Origin: Microbacterium sp. GCS4
GTDB taxonomy: Bacteria; Actinomycetota; Actinomycetes; Actinomycetales; Microbacteriaceae
Direction of reading: 5' to 3'
DNA: 64,000 nt
NCBI RefSeq assembly: GCF_001262495.1
Contig: NZ_LGYE01000001.1
Coordinates: 992,001 to 1,056,000, forward strand
A program made the position numbers and the translations under genes. Every line of letters starts with the position of its first letter. Positions within the stretch are counted from its first letter, which is position 1. This document shows, in pieces, positions 27,966 through 36,620 of this stretch. The notes beneath the pieces are model-generated. The model was not told the DNA's origin. It searched no databases and saw only the letters and a program-made list of their open reading frames with translations.

Positions 27966-28012
27966 CGCGCGGCTGCCGCACGCGTCTTGCATGCCGCATC
28001 CCTCCGTGTCAG

Positions 28013-28034
28013 AATTACCTAACGAGCGGTCAGT
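28013..28034. promoter_or_regulatory. PaaR operator upstream of paaA
   Basis: A 22-bp site in register with the other three: ACC on the left, CG in the centre and GCGGTCAGT on the right. It ends 26 bases before the paaA start codon. The flanks AATT and AAAG are shared with the paaJ site. Confidence 0.7.
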
Positions 28035-28060
28035 AAAGATTGCCGCTCCGTGAGGAGTCG

Positions 28061-29041
28061 ATGATGACCGCACCCGCAGACCTGTCTCTCGCAGGAGCCG
28101 CGCCCACCGAGGAGGAGCGGCTGTTCGACGAGCTCATCGCGAACGAGCAGCGCATCGAGCCGCGCGATTGGATGCCCGACGCCTACCGCAAGACGCTCAT
28201 CCGTCAGATCTCGCAGCACGCCCACTCCGAGATCATCGGCATGCAGCCCGAGGGCAACTGGATCACACGCGCTCCGAGCCTCAAGCGCAAGGCGATCCTG
28301 ATGGCCAAGGTGCAGGACGAGGCAGGCCACGGCCTCTACCTCTACTCCGCCGCGCAGACCCTCGGCATCACGCGCGACGAGATGATGGACCAGCTCATCA
28401 CGGGCACGGCCAAGTACTCCTCGATCTTCAACTACCCCACCCCGACCTGGGCCGACATGGGTGCGATCGGCTGGCTCGTCGACGGGGCGGCGATCTGCAA
28501 CCAGGTGCCGCTGTGCCGCGCCTCCTACGGCCCCTACGGCCGCGCCATGGTGCGCGTGTGCAAGGAGGAGTCCTTCCACCAGCGTCAGGGCTTCGAGATC
28601 CTGCTCACCCTCATGCAGGGCACGGATGAGCAGCGACGGATGGCGCAGGACGCCGTGGATCGCTGGTACTGGCCCAGCCTCGCGATGTTCGGCCCGCCCG
28701 ACGACCAGTCCCCCAACTCCGCGCAGTCCATGAAGTGGAAGATCAAGCGCTTCTCCAACGACGACCTGCGTCAGCGCTTCGTGACGATGCTCGTGCCCCA
28801 GGCCGAGATCCTCGGCGTCACGCTGCCCGACCCCGACCTCCGCTGGAACGAGGACGCCGGGCAGTACGACATCGGCGAGATCGACTGGGACGAGTTCTTC
28901 CAGGTGCTCCGCGGCAACGGCCCGTGCAACGCCGAGCGCCTCGAGCGCCGCCGCACGGCGCACGAGGAGGGCGCCTGGGTGCGGGAGGCGGCGGCCGAGT
29001 ACGCCCGCAAGCAGCGGGTCGGCGCGAAGGCGGTGGCGTGA
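28061..29041 (+). CDS. paaA: Phenylacetyl-CoA epoxidase subunit A
   Basis: A 326-residue catalytic subunit of the di-iron monooxygenase that forms ring-1,2-epoxyphenylacetyl-CoA. Carboxylate and histidine ligands appear in [12 protein letters not shown] and [13 protein letters not shown], and [12 protein letters not shown] is typical of PaaA. Two adjacent ATG codons (28061 and 28064) are possible starts; GAGGAG is better spaced for the second. First gene of paaABCDE, behind a PaaR operator. Confidence 0.95.
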   Translation: MMTAPADLSLAGAAPTEEERLFDELIANEQRIEPRDWMPDAYRKTLIRQISQHAHSEIIGMQPEGNWITRAPSLKRKAILMAKVQDEAGHGLYLYSAAQTLGITRDEMMDQLITGTAKYSSIFNYPTPTWADMGAIGWLVDGAAICNQVPLCRASYGPYGRAMVRVCKEESFHQRQGFEILLTLMQGTDEQRRMAQDAVDRWYWPSLAMFGPPDDQSPNSAQSMKWKIKRFSNDDLRQRFVTMLVPQAEILGVTLPDPDLRWNEDAGQYDIGEIDWDEFFQVLRGNGPCNAERLERRRTAHEEGAWVREAAAEYARKQRVGAKAVA

Positions 29042-29346
29042 TGGCGACGCCCGGGGCCGACGAGCGCGAGCCGTGGCCGCTGTGGGAGATCTTCGTGCGC
29101 GCGAACCGCGGACTGAGCCACGTGCACGTCGGTTCGCTGCACGCCCCGGATGCCGACATGGCGATCCGCAACGGCCGCGACCTGTACACGCGTCGCGGCG
29201 AGGGCGTGTCGATCTGGGCGGTTCCCGCCGAGGCCATCACGACCAGCGACCCCGACGCGAAGGGCGCGTACTTCGAGAGTCCCGCGGGCAAGAACTACCG
29301 CCACGCCGTGTACTACACGGCCTCCGAAGGCGTACCGCACCTGTGA
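29041..29346 (+). CDS. paaB: Phenylacetyl-CoA epoxidase subunit B
   Basis: A 101-residue small subunit with the PaaB features WEIFVRANRGLSHVHVGSLH and YFESPAGKNYRHA. It bridges the PaaA-PaaC heterodimers in the complex. The ATG overlaps the paaA TGA by one base. Confidence 0.95.
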   Translation: MATPGADEREPWPLWEIFVRANRGLSHVHVGSLHAPDADMAIRNGRDLYTRRGEGVSIWAVPAEAITTSDPDAKGAYFESPAGKNYRHAVYYTASEGVPHL

Positions 29347-30176
29347 GCGGGCACGAGTCTCACGACCTCCACGGCGAGGTGAGTGTCGACGAGCTCTCGC
29401 TGAGCGCCGAGCTCGCGGGCGGTTCGACCGTCGCAGTATCGGCCGACATCGCGGAGTACGCGCTGTGGCTCGGCGACGACGCGCTCATCCTGTCGCAGCA
29501 GCTGGGCGAATGGATTTCGCGGGCTCCCGAGCTCGAGGAGGACGTCGCGCTCGGCAATATCGCCCTCGACCTGCTCGGGCACGCGCGGTCCTTCCTCCGC
29601 TATGCGGGCTCGTACGACGGCCGCAGCGAGGACGACCTGGCCTACTTCCGGGATGAGCCGGAGTTCCGCAGCTCCTGGCTGGTCGAGCAGCCCAACGGCG
29701 ACTTCGCGCAGACCATCGCCCGGCAGCTGATCGCCTCGACGTACATGCTGGACCTCTACGGCGCGCTGCGCGCGAGCAGTGACGAGACGCTCGCGGCGAT
29801 CGCGGAGAAGGCGCGCAAGGAGGTCGACTACCACCGCGACCACGCCGTGCAGTGGGTGCTGCGTCTCGCCGGCGGCACGGAGGAGTCCCGCGAGCGCATG
29901 ATCCGAGCGCTCGGCGATGTGTGGCCCTACGTGGACGAACTGTTCCGTGACGAGCCGCTGACCGAGCGTCTGGGGGACGCCGCCGTGCGACCGTCCTCGT
30001 TGCGGCAGGGCTTCGACGCCGTGATCGAGACCGTCTTCGCCGAGGCCGACCTCACGGTTCCCGAGGTCAGCGCCTCCTCGGCGGGTGGACGCCGCGGGGC
30101 GCACGCGACGCCGCTCGGCCATCTGCTGGCCGAGATGCAGGTGCTCGCGCGACGGCATCCGGGGGCGACGTGGTGA
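29343..30176 (+). CDS. paaC: Phenylacetyl-CoA epoxidase subunit C
   Basis: A 277-residue structural partner of PaaA with a ferritin-like fold that lacks a full di-iron site. LGDDALILSQQLGEW, ALGNIALDLLGHAR and KEVDYHRDHAVQW are typical. It starts at a GTG overlapping the paaB stop (GTGA). The family stabilises PaaA and is not itself catalytic. Confidence 0.93.
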   Translation: MSGHESHDLHGEVSVDELSLSAELAGGSTVAVSADIAEYALWLGDDALILSQQLGEWISRAPELEEDVALGNIALDLLGHARSFLRYAGSYDGRSEDDLAYFRDEPEFRSSWLVEQPNGDFAQTIARQLIASTYMLDLYGALRASSDETLAAIAEKARKEVDYHRDHAVQWVLRLAGGTEESRERMIRALGDVWPYVDELFRDEPLTERLGDAAVRPSSLRQGFDAVIETVFAEADLTVPEVSASSAGGRRGAHATPLGHLLAEMQVLARRHPGATW

Positions 30177-30664
30177 GCCGGGCGGTCGACAAGGATGCGT
30201 GGGGCATCGCCGCGGCGGTCCCCGACCCTGAGGTGCCGGTTCTCACGATCGAGGACCTCGGCGTTCTGCGCTCCGTACGCGTGAACGGTTCGGCCGTGCA
30301 CGTCGACATCACGCCCACGTACAGTGGCTGCCCCGCCATGGACACGATCCGCGACGACGTCGTGCTCGCCCTCACGGCCGCCGGCTACTCCCCCGTCGAC
30401 GTCTCGCTCGTCCTCTCCCCCGCATGGACGACGGACTGGATGTCGGATGCCGGCAAGCAGAAGCTCGAGCGCTTCGGCATCGCCCCGCCGACCGGCCGCG
30501 CCGCCGTGGGATCCGGCCCCATCCGCCTCGCACTGAGCGTGCGCTGCCCGCAGTGCGGGTCGCTCGACACCCGCGAGGTCTCGCGCTTCGGCTCGACATC
30601 CTGCAAGGCGCTGTACGAGTGCCGCGCCTGCCTCGAACCCTTCGACCACTTCAAGGTGCACTGA
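30173..30664 (+). CDS. paaD: PaaD, iron-sulfur/di-iron maturation factor
   Basis: A 163-residue protein with an N-terminal MIP18/DUF59 domain (PDPEVPVLTIEDLG, YSGCPAMDTI) and a C-terminal four-cysteine zinc-ribbon-like part (CPQCGSLDT, then CRAC). It is thought to help assemble metal centres of the epoxidase system. It starts at a GTG overlapping the paaC stop. Confidence 0.92.
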   Translation: MSRAVDKDAWGIAAAVPDPEVPVLTIEDLGVLRSVRVNGSAVHVDITPTYSGCPAMDTIRDDVVLALTAAGYSPVDVSLVLSPAWTTDWMSDAGKQKLERFGIAPPTGRAAVGSGPIRLALSVRCPQCGSLDTREVSRFGSTSCKALYECRACLEPFDHFKVH

Positions 30665-31761
30665 TGGCCCGCGCCCGCTTCCACACTCTCGCCGTCGAGA
30701 GCGTGCGTCCCCTCACCGACGACTCGGTCGAGGTCACCTTCACGGTGCCCGCAGCGCTCACGGGCGACTACGACCACCTGCCGGGTCAGTACGTGGCCCT
30801 GCGCACCACACTGGACGGCGTCGAGGTGCGTCGCTCGTACTCGCTGTGTCGCGCTCCCGAGAAGCGCGCGGACGGACAGGACACCCGCCTGAGCGTCGCC
30901 GTCAAGCGCGACGAGGGCGGGCTGTTCTCGACCTGGGCGCAGACGGGTCTGCAGCCCGGCTTCGAGATCGACGTGATGAGCCCGCAGGGCACCTTCACCT
31001 CCGCGCTGCCCGACCTCGACCGTCGTCACGTCGTCGGGATCGCGGCCGGTTCCGGGATCACCCCGCTCATGGCCCTCGCGCACACCGTGCTGTCGCAGTC
31101 GGCGACCGCGCGGTTCACCCTGCTGTACACGAACCGCTCGACGCTCGACGTGATGTTCCTCGAGGACCTCGCCGATCTCAAGGACCGCTACCCGACCCGA
31201 CTCACGCTGCATCATGTGCTGTCGCGCGAGCAGCGCACGGCGCCCGTGCTGTCGGGCCGCCTCGACGAGGAGAAGCTGCGGACGATCCTGCGGATGCTGA
31301 TCGATCCGGCCGACGTCGACGAGTGGTTCCTGTGCGGCCCGCTCGCCCTCGTCGACCTGTGCCGCGAGGTGCTCGCCGAGGTCGGCGTCGGGCGCGAGCA
31401 CATCCGCTTCGAGCTCTTCACGACCGGCGACGAGCCTGTGCGGGCCGCCCGCCCCGTGGAGGTGCGCAAGGGTGAGCGCACCTGGCGGATCGAAGTGAAC
31501 CTCGACGGTGTGTCCTCGACGGTCGAGAGCCCGGTCGACGCACACGAGTCGGTGCTGAACGCCGCGTTGCGCGTGCGTCCCGACGCGCCGTTCGCGTGCG
31601 CAGGCGGCGTGTGCGGCACGTGCCGGGCCCGCGTTATCGAGGGCAGTGTGACGATGACCGAGAACTATGCGCTGGAGCCCGACGAGCTCGAACGCGGCTA
31701 TATCTTGACGTGCCAGTCCCATCCGACGAGCGACCGGCTCGTGGTCGACTACGACGTGTGA
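30664..31761 (+). CDS. paaE: PaaE, NADPH-dependent epoxidase reductase
   Basis: A 365-residue reductase. An FAD-binding domain (RRSYSLCR), an NAD(P)-binding domain (GIAAGSGITPL) and a C-terminal plant-type 2Fe-2S ferredoxin domain (CAGGVCGTC with the fourth cysteine in ILTCQ) occur in that order. It passes electrons from NADPH to the PaaA di-iron centre. The ATG overlaps the paaD stop. Confidence 0.95.
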   Translation: MARARFHTLAVESVRPLTDDSVEVTFTVPAALTGDYDHLPGQYVALRTTLDGVEVRRSYSLCRAPEKRADGQDTRLSVAVKRDEGGLFSTWAQTGLQPGFEIDVMSPQGTFTSALPDLDRRHVVGIAAGSGITPLMALAHTVLSQSATARFTLLYTNRSTLDVMFLEDLADLKDRYPTRLTLHHVLSREQRTAPVLSGRLDEEKLRTILRMLIDPADVDEWFLCGPLALVDLCREVLAEVGVGREHIRFELFTTGDEPVRAARPVEVRKGERTWRIEVNLDGVSSTVESPVDAHESVLNAALRVRPDAPFACAGGVCGTCRARVIEGSVTMTENYALEPDELERGYILTCQSHPTSDRLVVDYDV

Positions 31762-31849
31762 GGAGCACCCGATGATCGATCTCACGAGTGACCATGTCGG
31801 GTCCCGGCGCCCACGACCCCCGAGGAGCGCCCGATGATCGATCTCACGA
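31760..31849 (+). repeat. Duplicated ribosome site and start codon before paaG
   Basis: A 28-bp segment including GAGGAG, ATG and the first five codons occurs at 31760-31787 and again at 31822-31849 with one mismatch (period 62 bp). Only the second copy opens the long paaG frame. Confidence 0.9.
31772..31837 (+). other. Possible 21-codon leader frame
   Basis: The upstream duplicated start opens a frame beginning MIDLTSDH that ends at a TGA overlapping the paaG ATG (ATGA). It has a good ribosome site. It could couple translation into paaG, or be a harmless by-product of the duplication. Confidence 0.25.
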
Positions 31850-32604
31850 TCGCCGACGACGTCGCCACCGTGCCGCTGAACGCCCCCGCGAAGCTCAACG
31901 CCCTCGACGAGCAGGCGTTGCGCGACCTCGGTCGCGCCTATGACGAGGCCGATGCCGCCGGAGTGCGTGCGCTCGTGCTGCGCGGTGAGGGGCGGGCATT
32001 CTGCGCCGGCCGCGACATCTCCGGCGTCGACCCGCGCGACGACGACGTCATGGGCTACCTCGGCGGACTCGTGACGCCGCTGCTGCAGCGGATGGCGCGC
32101 TTCCCCGCCCCGACGTTCGCGGTCGCGCACGGTGCCTGCCTGGGCGTCGGGCTCGGCCTGCTGATCGCCACCGACGTGGTGTACGTCGCCGAGTCCGCCA
32201 AGATCGGATCGCCGTTCGCGGCTCTCGGCGCGACCCTCGATTCGGGTGGCCATGCGTACTTCGTCGACCGGCTCGGACCGCATCGCACCCTCGACCTCAT
32301 CTACACGGGGCGCCTCATGAGCGGCGCGGAGGCCGTGGCCGCCGGGCTCTTCTCGCGCGTCTTCCCCGACGACGAGGTCGTGCAGGCGACAGCGGATGCC
32401 GCGGCCGCCGCTGCCCGCGGAGCCACGGCGGCGTTCCTCGCGAGCAAACAGCTCGTCGCCCGCATCCGCGACGAGCGCCTGGCACTGTGGGAGTCGATCG
32501 AACTCGAGAACGCCGCGCAGACCGCGCTGTGCGACACGGACGACTACCGCGAGGGCTTCGCTGCCTTCCAGGAGAAGCGCCGCCCGGAATTCCGCGGGCG
32601 CTGA
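31834..32604 (+). CDS. paaG: Enoyl-CoA hydratase/isomerase, probable PaaG
   Basis: A 256-residue crotonase-fold protein. RAFCAGRDISGVD and HGACLGVGLGLLIATD form the CoA and oxyanion sites. The aspartate in GATLDSGGHAYF lies where PaaG isomerases carry their catalytic Asp, and the hydratase-type second glutamate is absent. It likely isomerises epoxyphenylacetyl-CoA to oxepin-CoA, the substrate of PaaZ. Position right after paaABCDE agrees. Confidence 0.82.
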   Translation: MIDLTIADDVATVPLNAPAKLNALDEQALRDLGRAYDEADAAGVRALVLRGEGRAFCAGRDISGVDPRDDDVMGYLGGLVTPLLQRMARFPAPTFAVAHGACLGVGLGLLIATDVVYVAESAKIGSPFAALGATLDSGGHAYFVDRLGPHRTLDLIYTGRLMSGAEAVAAGLFSRVFPDDEVVQATADAAAAAARGATAAFLASKQLVARIRDERLALWESIELENAAQTALCDTDDYREGFAAFQEKRRPEFRGR

Positions 32605-32680
32605 GCCTCCAGGCGCCCCGAATCACTCGTGCGCCGCAAGGGGCTGGCCGGATGTCAGAGGTTCGGGCCAGACTGCATCC

Positions 32681-34204
32681 ATGAAGCTCGCTGACGTGGT
32701 CGCCACCGCCGAGACGGTGACCGCCACCTCCTCCCGACTCGCGAAGATCGACGCGCTGGCCTCCCTGATGTCGACAGCGGATGCCGGGGAGCTGCCGGCT
32801 CTCGTCGGCCTCCTGCTCGCGGCGCCACGGCAGGGCAAGCTCGGCGTCGGGTGGCGCGGGCTGTCGGCGCTCCAGGTCACGCACGTCGAAGCTCCCGAGC
32901 TGTCGATCGGAGCGGTCGATCACGCGCTCGACGCGCTCGCGGCGGCGTCGGGTTCGGGATCGGCGTCCGCGCGCACCAGCATCCTCACCGATCTCGCGGC
33001 ACGGTCGACCGATCGGGAGTGGGATTTCCTGTCCCGGTCGATGCTCGGCGAGCTGCGCACGGGCGCCCTCGCCGGGGTGCTGCTCGACGCGATCGCGAAG
33101 GCCTCAGACCGTCCGGCCGCCACCGTGCGTCGCGCCGCGATGCTGTCGGGAGACCTCGGCGAGACAGCCGTGGTGGCGTTGGCCGGCACCGAGGAAGAGC
33201 TCGACGCGATCGGCCTCGCGGTGGGGACGCCCGTGCTGCCGATGCTCGCCGGCACGGCGACCACCCCGACGGACGCGCTCGAGGCGACCGGCCGCGCGTC
33301 CGTCGAGTACAAACTCGACGGAGCTCGCATCCAGGTGCACCGCCACGGCGACGAGGTGGGCGTCTACACGCGCAGCCTCGCCGACATCACGCACCGCGTG
33401 CCCGAGATCGTCGAGATCGTCCGTGCGCTCCCGGTGGACGACGTGATCCTCGACGGGGAGACCCTCGCGCTCGATGAGGACGGCGGACCGCGCCCGTTCC
33501 AGGAGACCATGTCGCGGTTCGGTGCCGAGGTGAGTCGCGATCTCGCGCTGCGGCCCTGGTTCTTCGACGTCCTGCACATCGACGGACGCGACCTGATCGA
33601 CGAGCCGCTCTCGGTGCGGCTGGCCGAACTCGAGCGCATCGCCCCCGACTGGCGGATGCCCGGCGTCATCACCGACGACGCAGAAGAGGCGGAGCGGCTC
33701 TCGCGCGAGGCGCTGGCGGCAGGACACGAGGGCGTGCTGGTGAAGGGCATCGACTCGACCTACACGGCGGGGCGTCGCGGAAAGGCCTGGATCAAGGTCA
33801 AACCCGTGCTGACCTACGATCTGGTCGTGCTCGCCGCCGAGTGGGGCTCCGGTCGGCGGCAGGGCTGGCTGTCGAACCTTCATCTCGGCGCGCGCGATCC
33901 CGACGGCGAGTTCGGCGATCCGGGCGGATTCGTGATGGTCGGCAAGACCTTCAAGGGACTCACGGACGAGCTGCTGCGCTGGCAGACCGAGCAGTTCCCC
34001 GCCGTCGAGTCTCGCCGTACGCAGAGCACAGTGTTCCTCGAGCCCGCGTTCGTGGTCGAGATCGCGATCGACGGCGTCCAGCGCTCACCCCGCTACCCCG
34101 GCGGGATCGCTCTGCGGTTCGCGCGCGTCAAGGGCTACCGGCCCGACAAGCAACCGTCCGACGCCGACACGGTCCAGGCACTGCGGGGCCTGCTGCGCGG
34201 ATGA
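32681..34204 (+). CDS. ligB: ATP-dependent DNA ligase (LigB-like)
   Basis: A 507-residue ligase, the same length as mycobacterial LigB. The adenylated lysine is K211 in EYKLDGARIQ, followed by GETLAL, FFDVLH, EGVLVKG and the motif V lysines in WIKVKP. An N-terminal DNA-binding domain (about 1-195) and a C-terminal OB-fold complete the LigB layout. It joins nicks in an accessory repair role beside the NAD-dependent LigA, which is expected elsewhere. The ATG at 32681 follows a poor ribosome site. Confidence 0.9.
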   Translation: MKLADVVATAETVTATSSRLAKIDALASLMSTADAGELPALVGLLLAAPRQGKLGVGWRGLSALQVTHVEAPELSIGAVDHALDALAAASGSGSASARTSILTDLAARSTDREWDFLSRSMLGELRTGALAGVLLDAIAKASDRPAATVRRAAMLSGDLGETAVVALAGTEEELDAIGLAVGTPVLPMLAGTATTPTDALEATGRASVEYKLDGARIQVHRHGDEVGVYTRSLADITHRVPEIVEIVRALPVDDVILDGETLALDEDGGPRPFQETMSRFGAEVSRDLALRPWFFDVLHIDGRDLIDEPLSVRLAELERIAPDWRMPGVITDDAEEAERLSREALAAGHEGVLVKGIDSTYTAGRRGKAWIKVKPVLTYDLVVLAAEWGSGRRQGWLSNLHLGARDPDGEFGDPGGFVMVGKTFKGLTDELLRWQTEQFPAVESRRTQSTVFLEPAFVVEIAIDGVQRSPRYPGGIALRFARVKGYRPDKQPSDADTVQALRGLLRG

Positions 34205-34247
34205 CCCCGTGCTGCACGGGTGGAAGGCGGATCGATCGCCTCAGGCT

Positions 34248-34327
34248 GTGGGCGGCAGCCCCTGGCGCTGCGCTCGGGAAACGCGGGCCGGCGAACCACA
34301 GGTCACGCCGTGGGCGGCAGCCCCTGG
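34248..34327. repeat. Partial copy of the phosphoribosyltransferase 3-prime end
   Basis: The 18 bases GTGGGCGGCAGCCCCTGG occur at 34248-34265 and 34310-34327, 62 bp apart. The second lies in the last codons of the phosphoribosyltransferase gene; the first is just beyond its stop. Confidence 0.85.
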
Positions 34328-34812
34328 TCCTCCTCGCGGACCGTTCCCTGGAACGACCACGGGAAGTCGATCCAGAGGTCCGTGTCCTTCCACGCGTAAT
34401 CCGGCTGGATGATCGTCGACGGCTTGGTGTAGATCGTGACCGAGCGCACGTCGGCGCCCTTGTCCGTGAGCAGCTGCACCGCCAGAGCAAGGGTGCGCCC
34501 GGAGTCCGCGACGTCATCCACGAGCAGCACCCGACGACCGTCCAGGTACGCCATGTCGAGCTCGGGCGGCAGCACCTCGGGGGCGTCGAGCACCGTGCCG
34601 ATGCCCGTGTAGAACTCCACGTTGATCGCACCGCAGTTCTTCGTGCCGAGGCCGTACGCGATCGCGCCGGCCGGCAGCAGTCCGCCGCGGGCGATCGCCA
34701 CCACGACTTCCGGCTCGAAGCCGCTCTCGAGGATCGCGCGCGCGAGGTCCCGCGTCGCAGAACCGAAACCGTCCCAGGTGAGCGTCTCGCGCTCGATCGA
34801 AGAATCCGTCAC
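34303..34812 (-). CDS. Purine-type phosphoribosyltransferase
   Basis: A 169-residue type I phosphoribosyltransferase. The PRPP-binding loop is RVLLVDDVADSGRTL, and VVAIARGGLLPAG is the second conserved loop. It most resembles xanthine/hypoxanthine-guanine enzymes of purine salvage, but the base specificity is not decided by what I can see. It starts at a GTG with GGGAGAA upstream and is downstream of the transglutaminase gene by 39 bases. Confidence 0.8.
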   Translation of the reverse strand: MTDSSIERETLTWDGFGSATRDLARAILESGFEPEVVVAIARGGLLPAGAIAYGLGTKNCGAINVEFYTGIGTVLDAPEVLPPELDMAYLDGRRVLLVDDVADSGRTLALAVQLLTDKGADVRSVTIYTKPSTIIQPDYAWKDTDLWIDFPWSFQGTVREEDQGLPPTA

Positions 34813-34851
34813 CGACTCATTCTCCCAGTTGTCGCGTGCAGCTCGCGCCGC

Positions 34852-35697
34852 TCATTCGAGACGCGTCACCTCGACGGTGACGAAGAGCTCCGAGGCGCTC
34901 GGGCCGGCGTACACCCCGCGCAACGGCGCGACGTCGGTGTAGTCGCGCCCGTGTCCGATGTACACGTGGGACTCGCCGATCTCGACGAGGTTGGTGGGGT
35001 CGTACCCGTGCCACGCCCCCGAGTACCACTCGACCCAGGCGTGGGACTCACCGGTGACCGGCTGCCCCAGCGCCGCCGTCGGGTCGGGATGCAGGTACCC
35101 GGACACATAGCGGGCGGGGATCCCCGCCGCCCGGAGCATCCCGAGCGTGACGTGGGCGATGTCCTGGCAGACGCCCGATCGCGTCGGCCACGCATCTCGG
35201 GCCGTGGACCCGACCCCTGTCACCCCGCTGCGGTACTCCATCGCCTCGCCGACCTCCCGGCAGATGCGGAGGGCGATCTCGTCGATGCCTGCGCCACCCG
35301 CGACGATCCGCTGCGCGATCCCGACCATCTCCTCGTCGGCATCCGTGGCCGGAGTCTGCACCACGCACTCGGCCAGCTCCAGGGAGAGCGAGATGCGGGC
35401 GGAGAGCTCGTCCCAGCCGATCGGCGGTCCGTCCGGCTGCGCGGGGCGCACATCGACCACGCTGGTCGCGGTGACAGTGAGCATCCGATGCGGAGTGAGC
35501 ACCTCGAACGTCGACACTCGGGTGCCCCAGTAGTCCGGATAGGAGTGCTGCGTGGCGGTCGGCGAGATCTCGAGCGCGGCCTGCAGCACGAACTGCCCGT
35601 CCCGGGATCGTGGCAGCATACGCGCCTCGTTGTACGACGCGGTCGCGGGGTCCGCGTAGCGGAAGCCCGTGCGGTGCACGATGCGCAGGCGGCTCAC
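34852..35697 (-). CDS. Transglutaminase-like cysteine protease family protein
   Basis: A 281-residue protein. An N-terminal beta domain (bacterial transglutaminase-like N-region, opening RIVHRTGFRYADPATASYNEARM in parts) precedes the transglutaminase core with the Cys-His-Asp triad: the cysteine in RSGVCQDIAH, the histidine in ESHAWVEW and the aspartate in YDPTN. It is third in an operon with an ATP-grasp and an alpha-E protein and starts at a GTG overlapping the alpha-E stop. The set is predicted to make or process a peptide; the substrate is unknown. Confidence 0.88.
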   Translation of the reverse strand: MSRLRIVHRTGFRYADPATASYNEARMLPRSRDGQFVLQAALEISPTATQHSYPDYWGTRVSTFEVLTPHRMLTVTATSVVDVRPAQPDGPPIGWDELSARISLSLELAECVVQTPATDADEEMVGIAQRIVAGGAGIDEIALRICREVGEAMEYRSGVTGVGSTARDAWPTRSGVCQDIAHVTLGMLRAAGIPARYVSGYLHPDPTAALGQPVTGESHAWVEWYSGAWHGYDPTNLVEIGESHVYIGHGRDYTDVAPLRGVYAGPSASELFVTVEVTRLE

Positions 35698-36620
35698 AGC
35701 GCCTCTCCGATCCACACCGGCATCGCGATCGACGGGAAGTACCGCTCCTTGATCGCGTCGCTCGCGAGCGACATCCCCACCTGGACCTCCTCCATGCTCT
35801 CCGACAGGGTGCGCACCGTGTCGTCGATGGGACGGTATTCGAGCTCCGACCGCAACCGGCCGAGCACGCGGTGTGCGGGGTCGGGCACGCCCGACGCCCC
35901 GGCGGGGTCGATTCCGCGAAGGGACTCCTCCGCCTGCAGGATGCTGGCCAGCACCGATCGCGGGAACCGGCGGCCGATCAGCAGGAACTCGACGGCCGAG
36001 GCGGCGGTCGGGATCGCCCGATGGCTGCGGAGGTGGGCCTCGTAGGCACCGCAGCTGCGCAGCAGCGTCGTCCAGCTCGGTCCCCCGGCGTCCGTCAGCG
36101 ATCGGGTCGCCAGGAGTCGCGCCGTCATGTCCGCCCTCTCGATCGAGCGCCCCAGCACGAAGAAGTGCCACGCCTCGTCCCGGCTCGTCGAGGAGTCCAC
36201 CACGCCGAACACGAGGGCGGAGCGGTCGCGGACCCACCGGAAGAACGGGTGCGTGCGTTGAGAGGCGATACGTCGCGGCATGGCGGCGTTCGACTCGTTC
36301 AGAGTCTCCCAGAGGTCGGTGGAGATGATCTCCCGCGCACGGCGGGCGTTCTCCCTCGCGGCAGCGATCGAGTGGGCGATCGATGCCGGGTTGTCGCGAT
36401 CCAGCGCGAGCAGCCGCACGACGTCGTCGCGGCTCAGCACGGCGTCGACGTCGGCAGTCGTGCCCATCACGGCGAGCAGTGCGCGGCATGCCGTGTCTTC
36501 GTCGACCCAGGGATCCTCGAGCAGAAGCTGCAGATGGACGTCCAGGATGCGGGCGGTGCCGTCGGCCCGCTCGACGTATCGGCCGATCCAGAACAGGGCC
36601 TCCGCGATGCGACTCAGCAT
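35694..36620 (-). CDS. Alpha-E domain protein
   Basis: A 308-residue all-helical protein with the alpha-E signature at its start, MLSRIAEALFWIGRYVERAD. This family is found almost only beside circularly permuted ATP-grasp and transglutaminase genes, as here. It may act as a binding or scaffolding partner. A perfect GGAGGTGA ribosome site lies inside the end of the ATP-grasp gene. Confidence 0.9.
   Translation of the reverse strand: MLSRIAEALFWIGRYVERADGTARILDVHLQLLLEDPWVDEDTACRALLAVMGTTADVDAVLSRDDVVRLLALDRDNPASIAHSIAAARENARRAREIISTDLWETLNESNAAMPRRIASQRTHPFFRWVRDRSALVFGVVDSSTSRDEAWHFFVLGRSIERADMTARLLATRSLTDAGGPSWTTLLRSCGAYEAHLRSHRAIPTAASAVEFLLIGRRFPRSVLASILQAEESLRGIDPAGASGVPDPAHRVLGRLRSELEYRPIDDTVRTLSESMEEVQVGMSLASDAIKERYFPSIAMPVWIGEAL

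Noticed and set aside
30385..32283. Long open frame on the minus strand opposite paaD-paaE-paaG
   Set aside because: It is the antisense shadow of well-supported genes; its composition (Arg/His/Asp/Gly-rich) and lack of any family motif match other GC-driven shadows.
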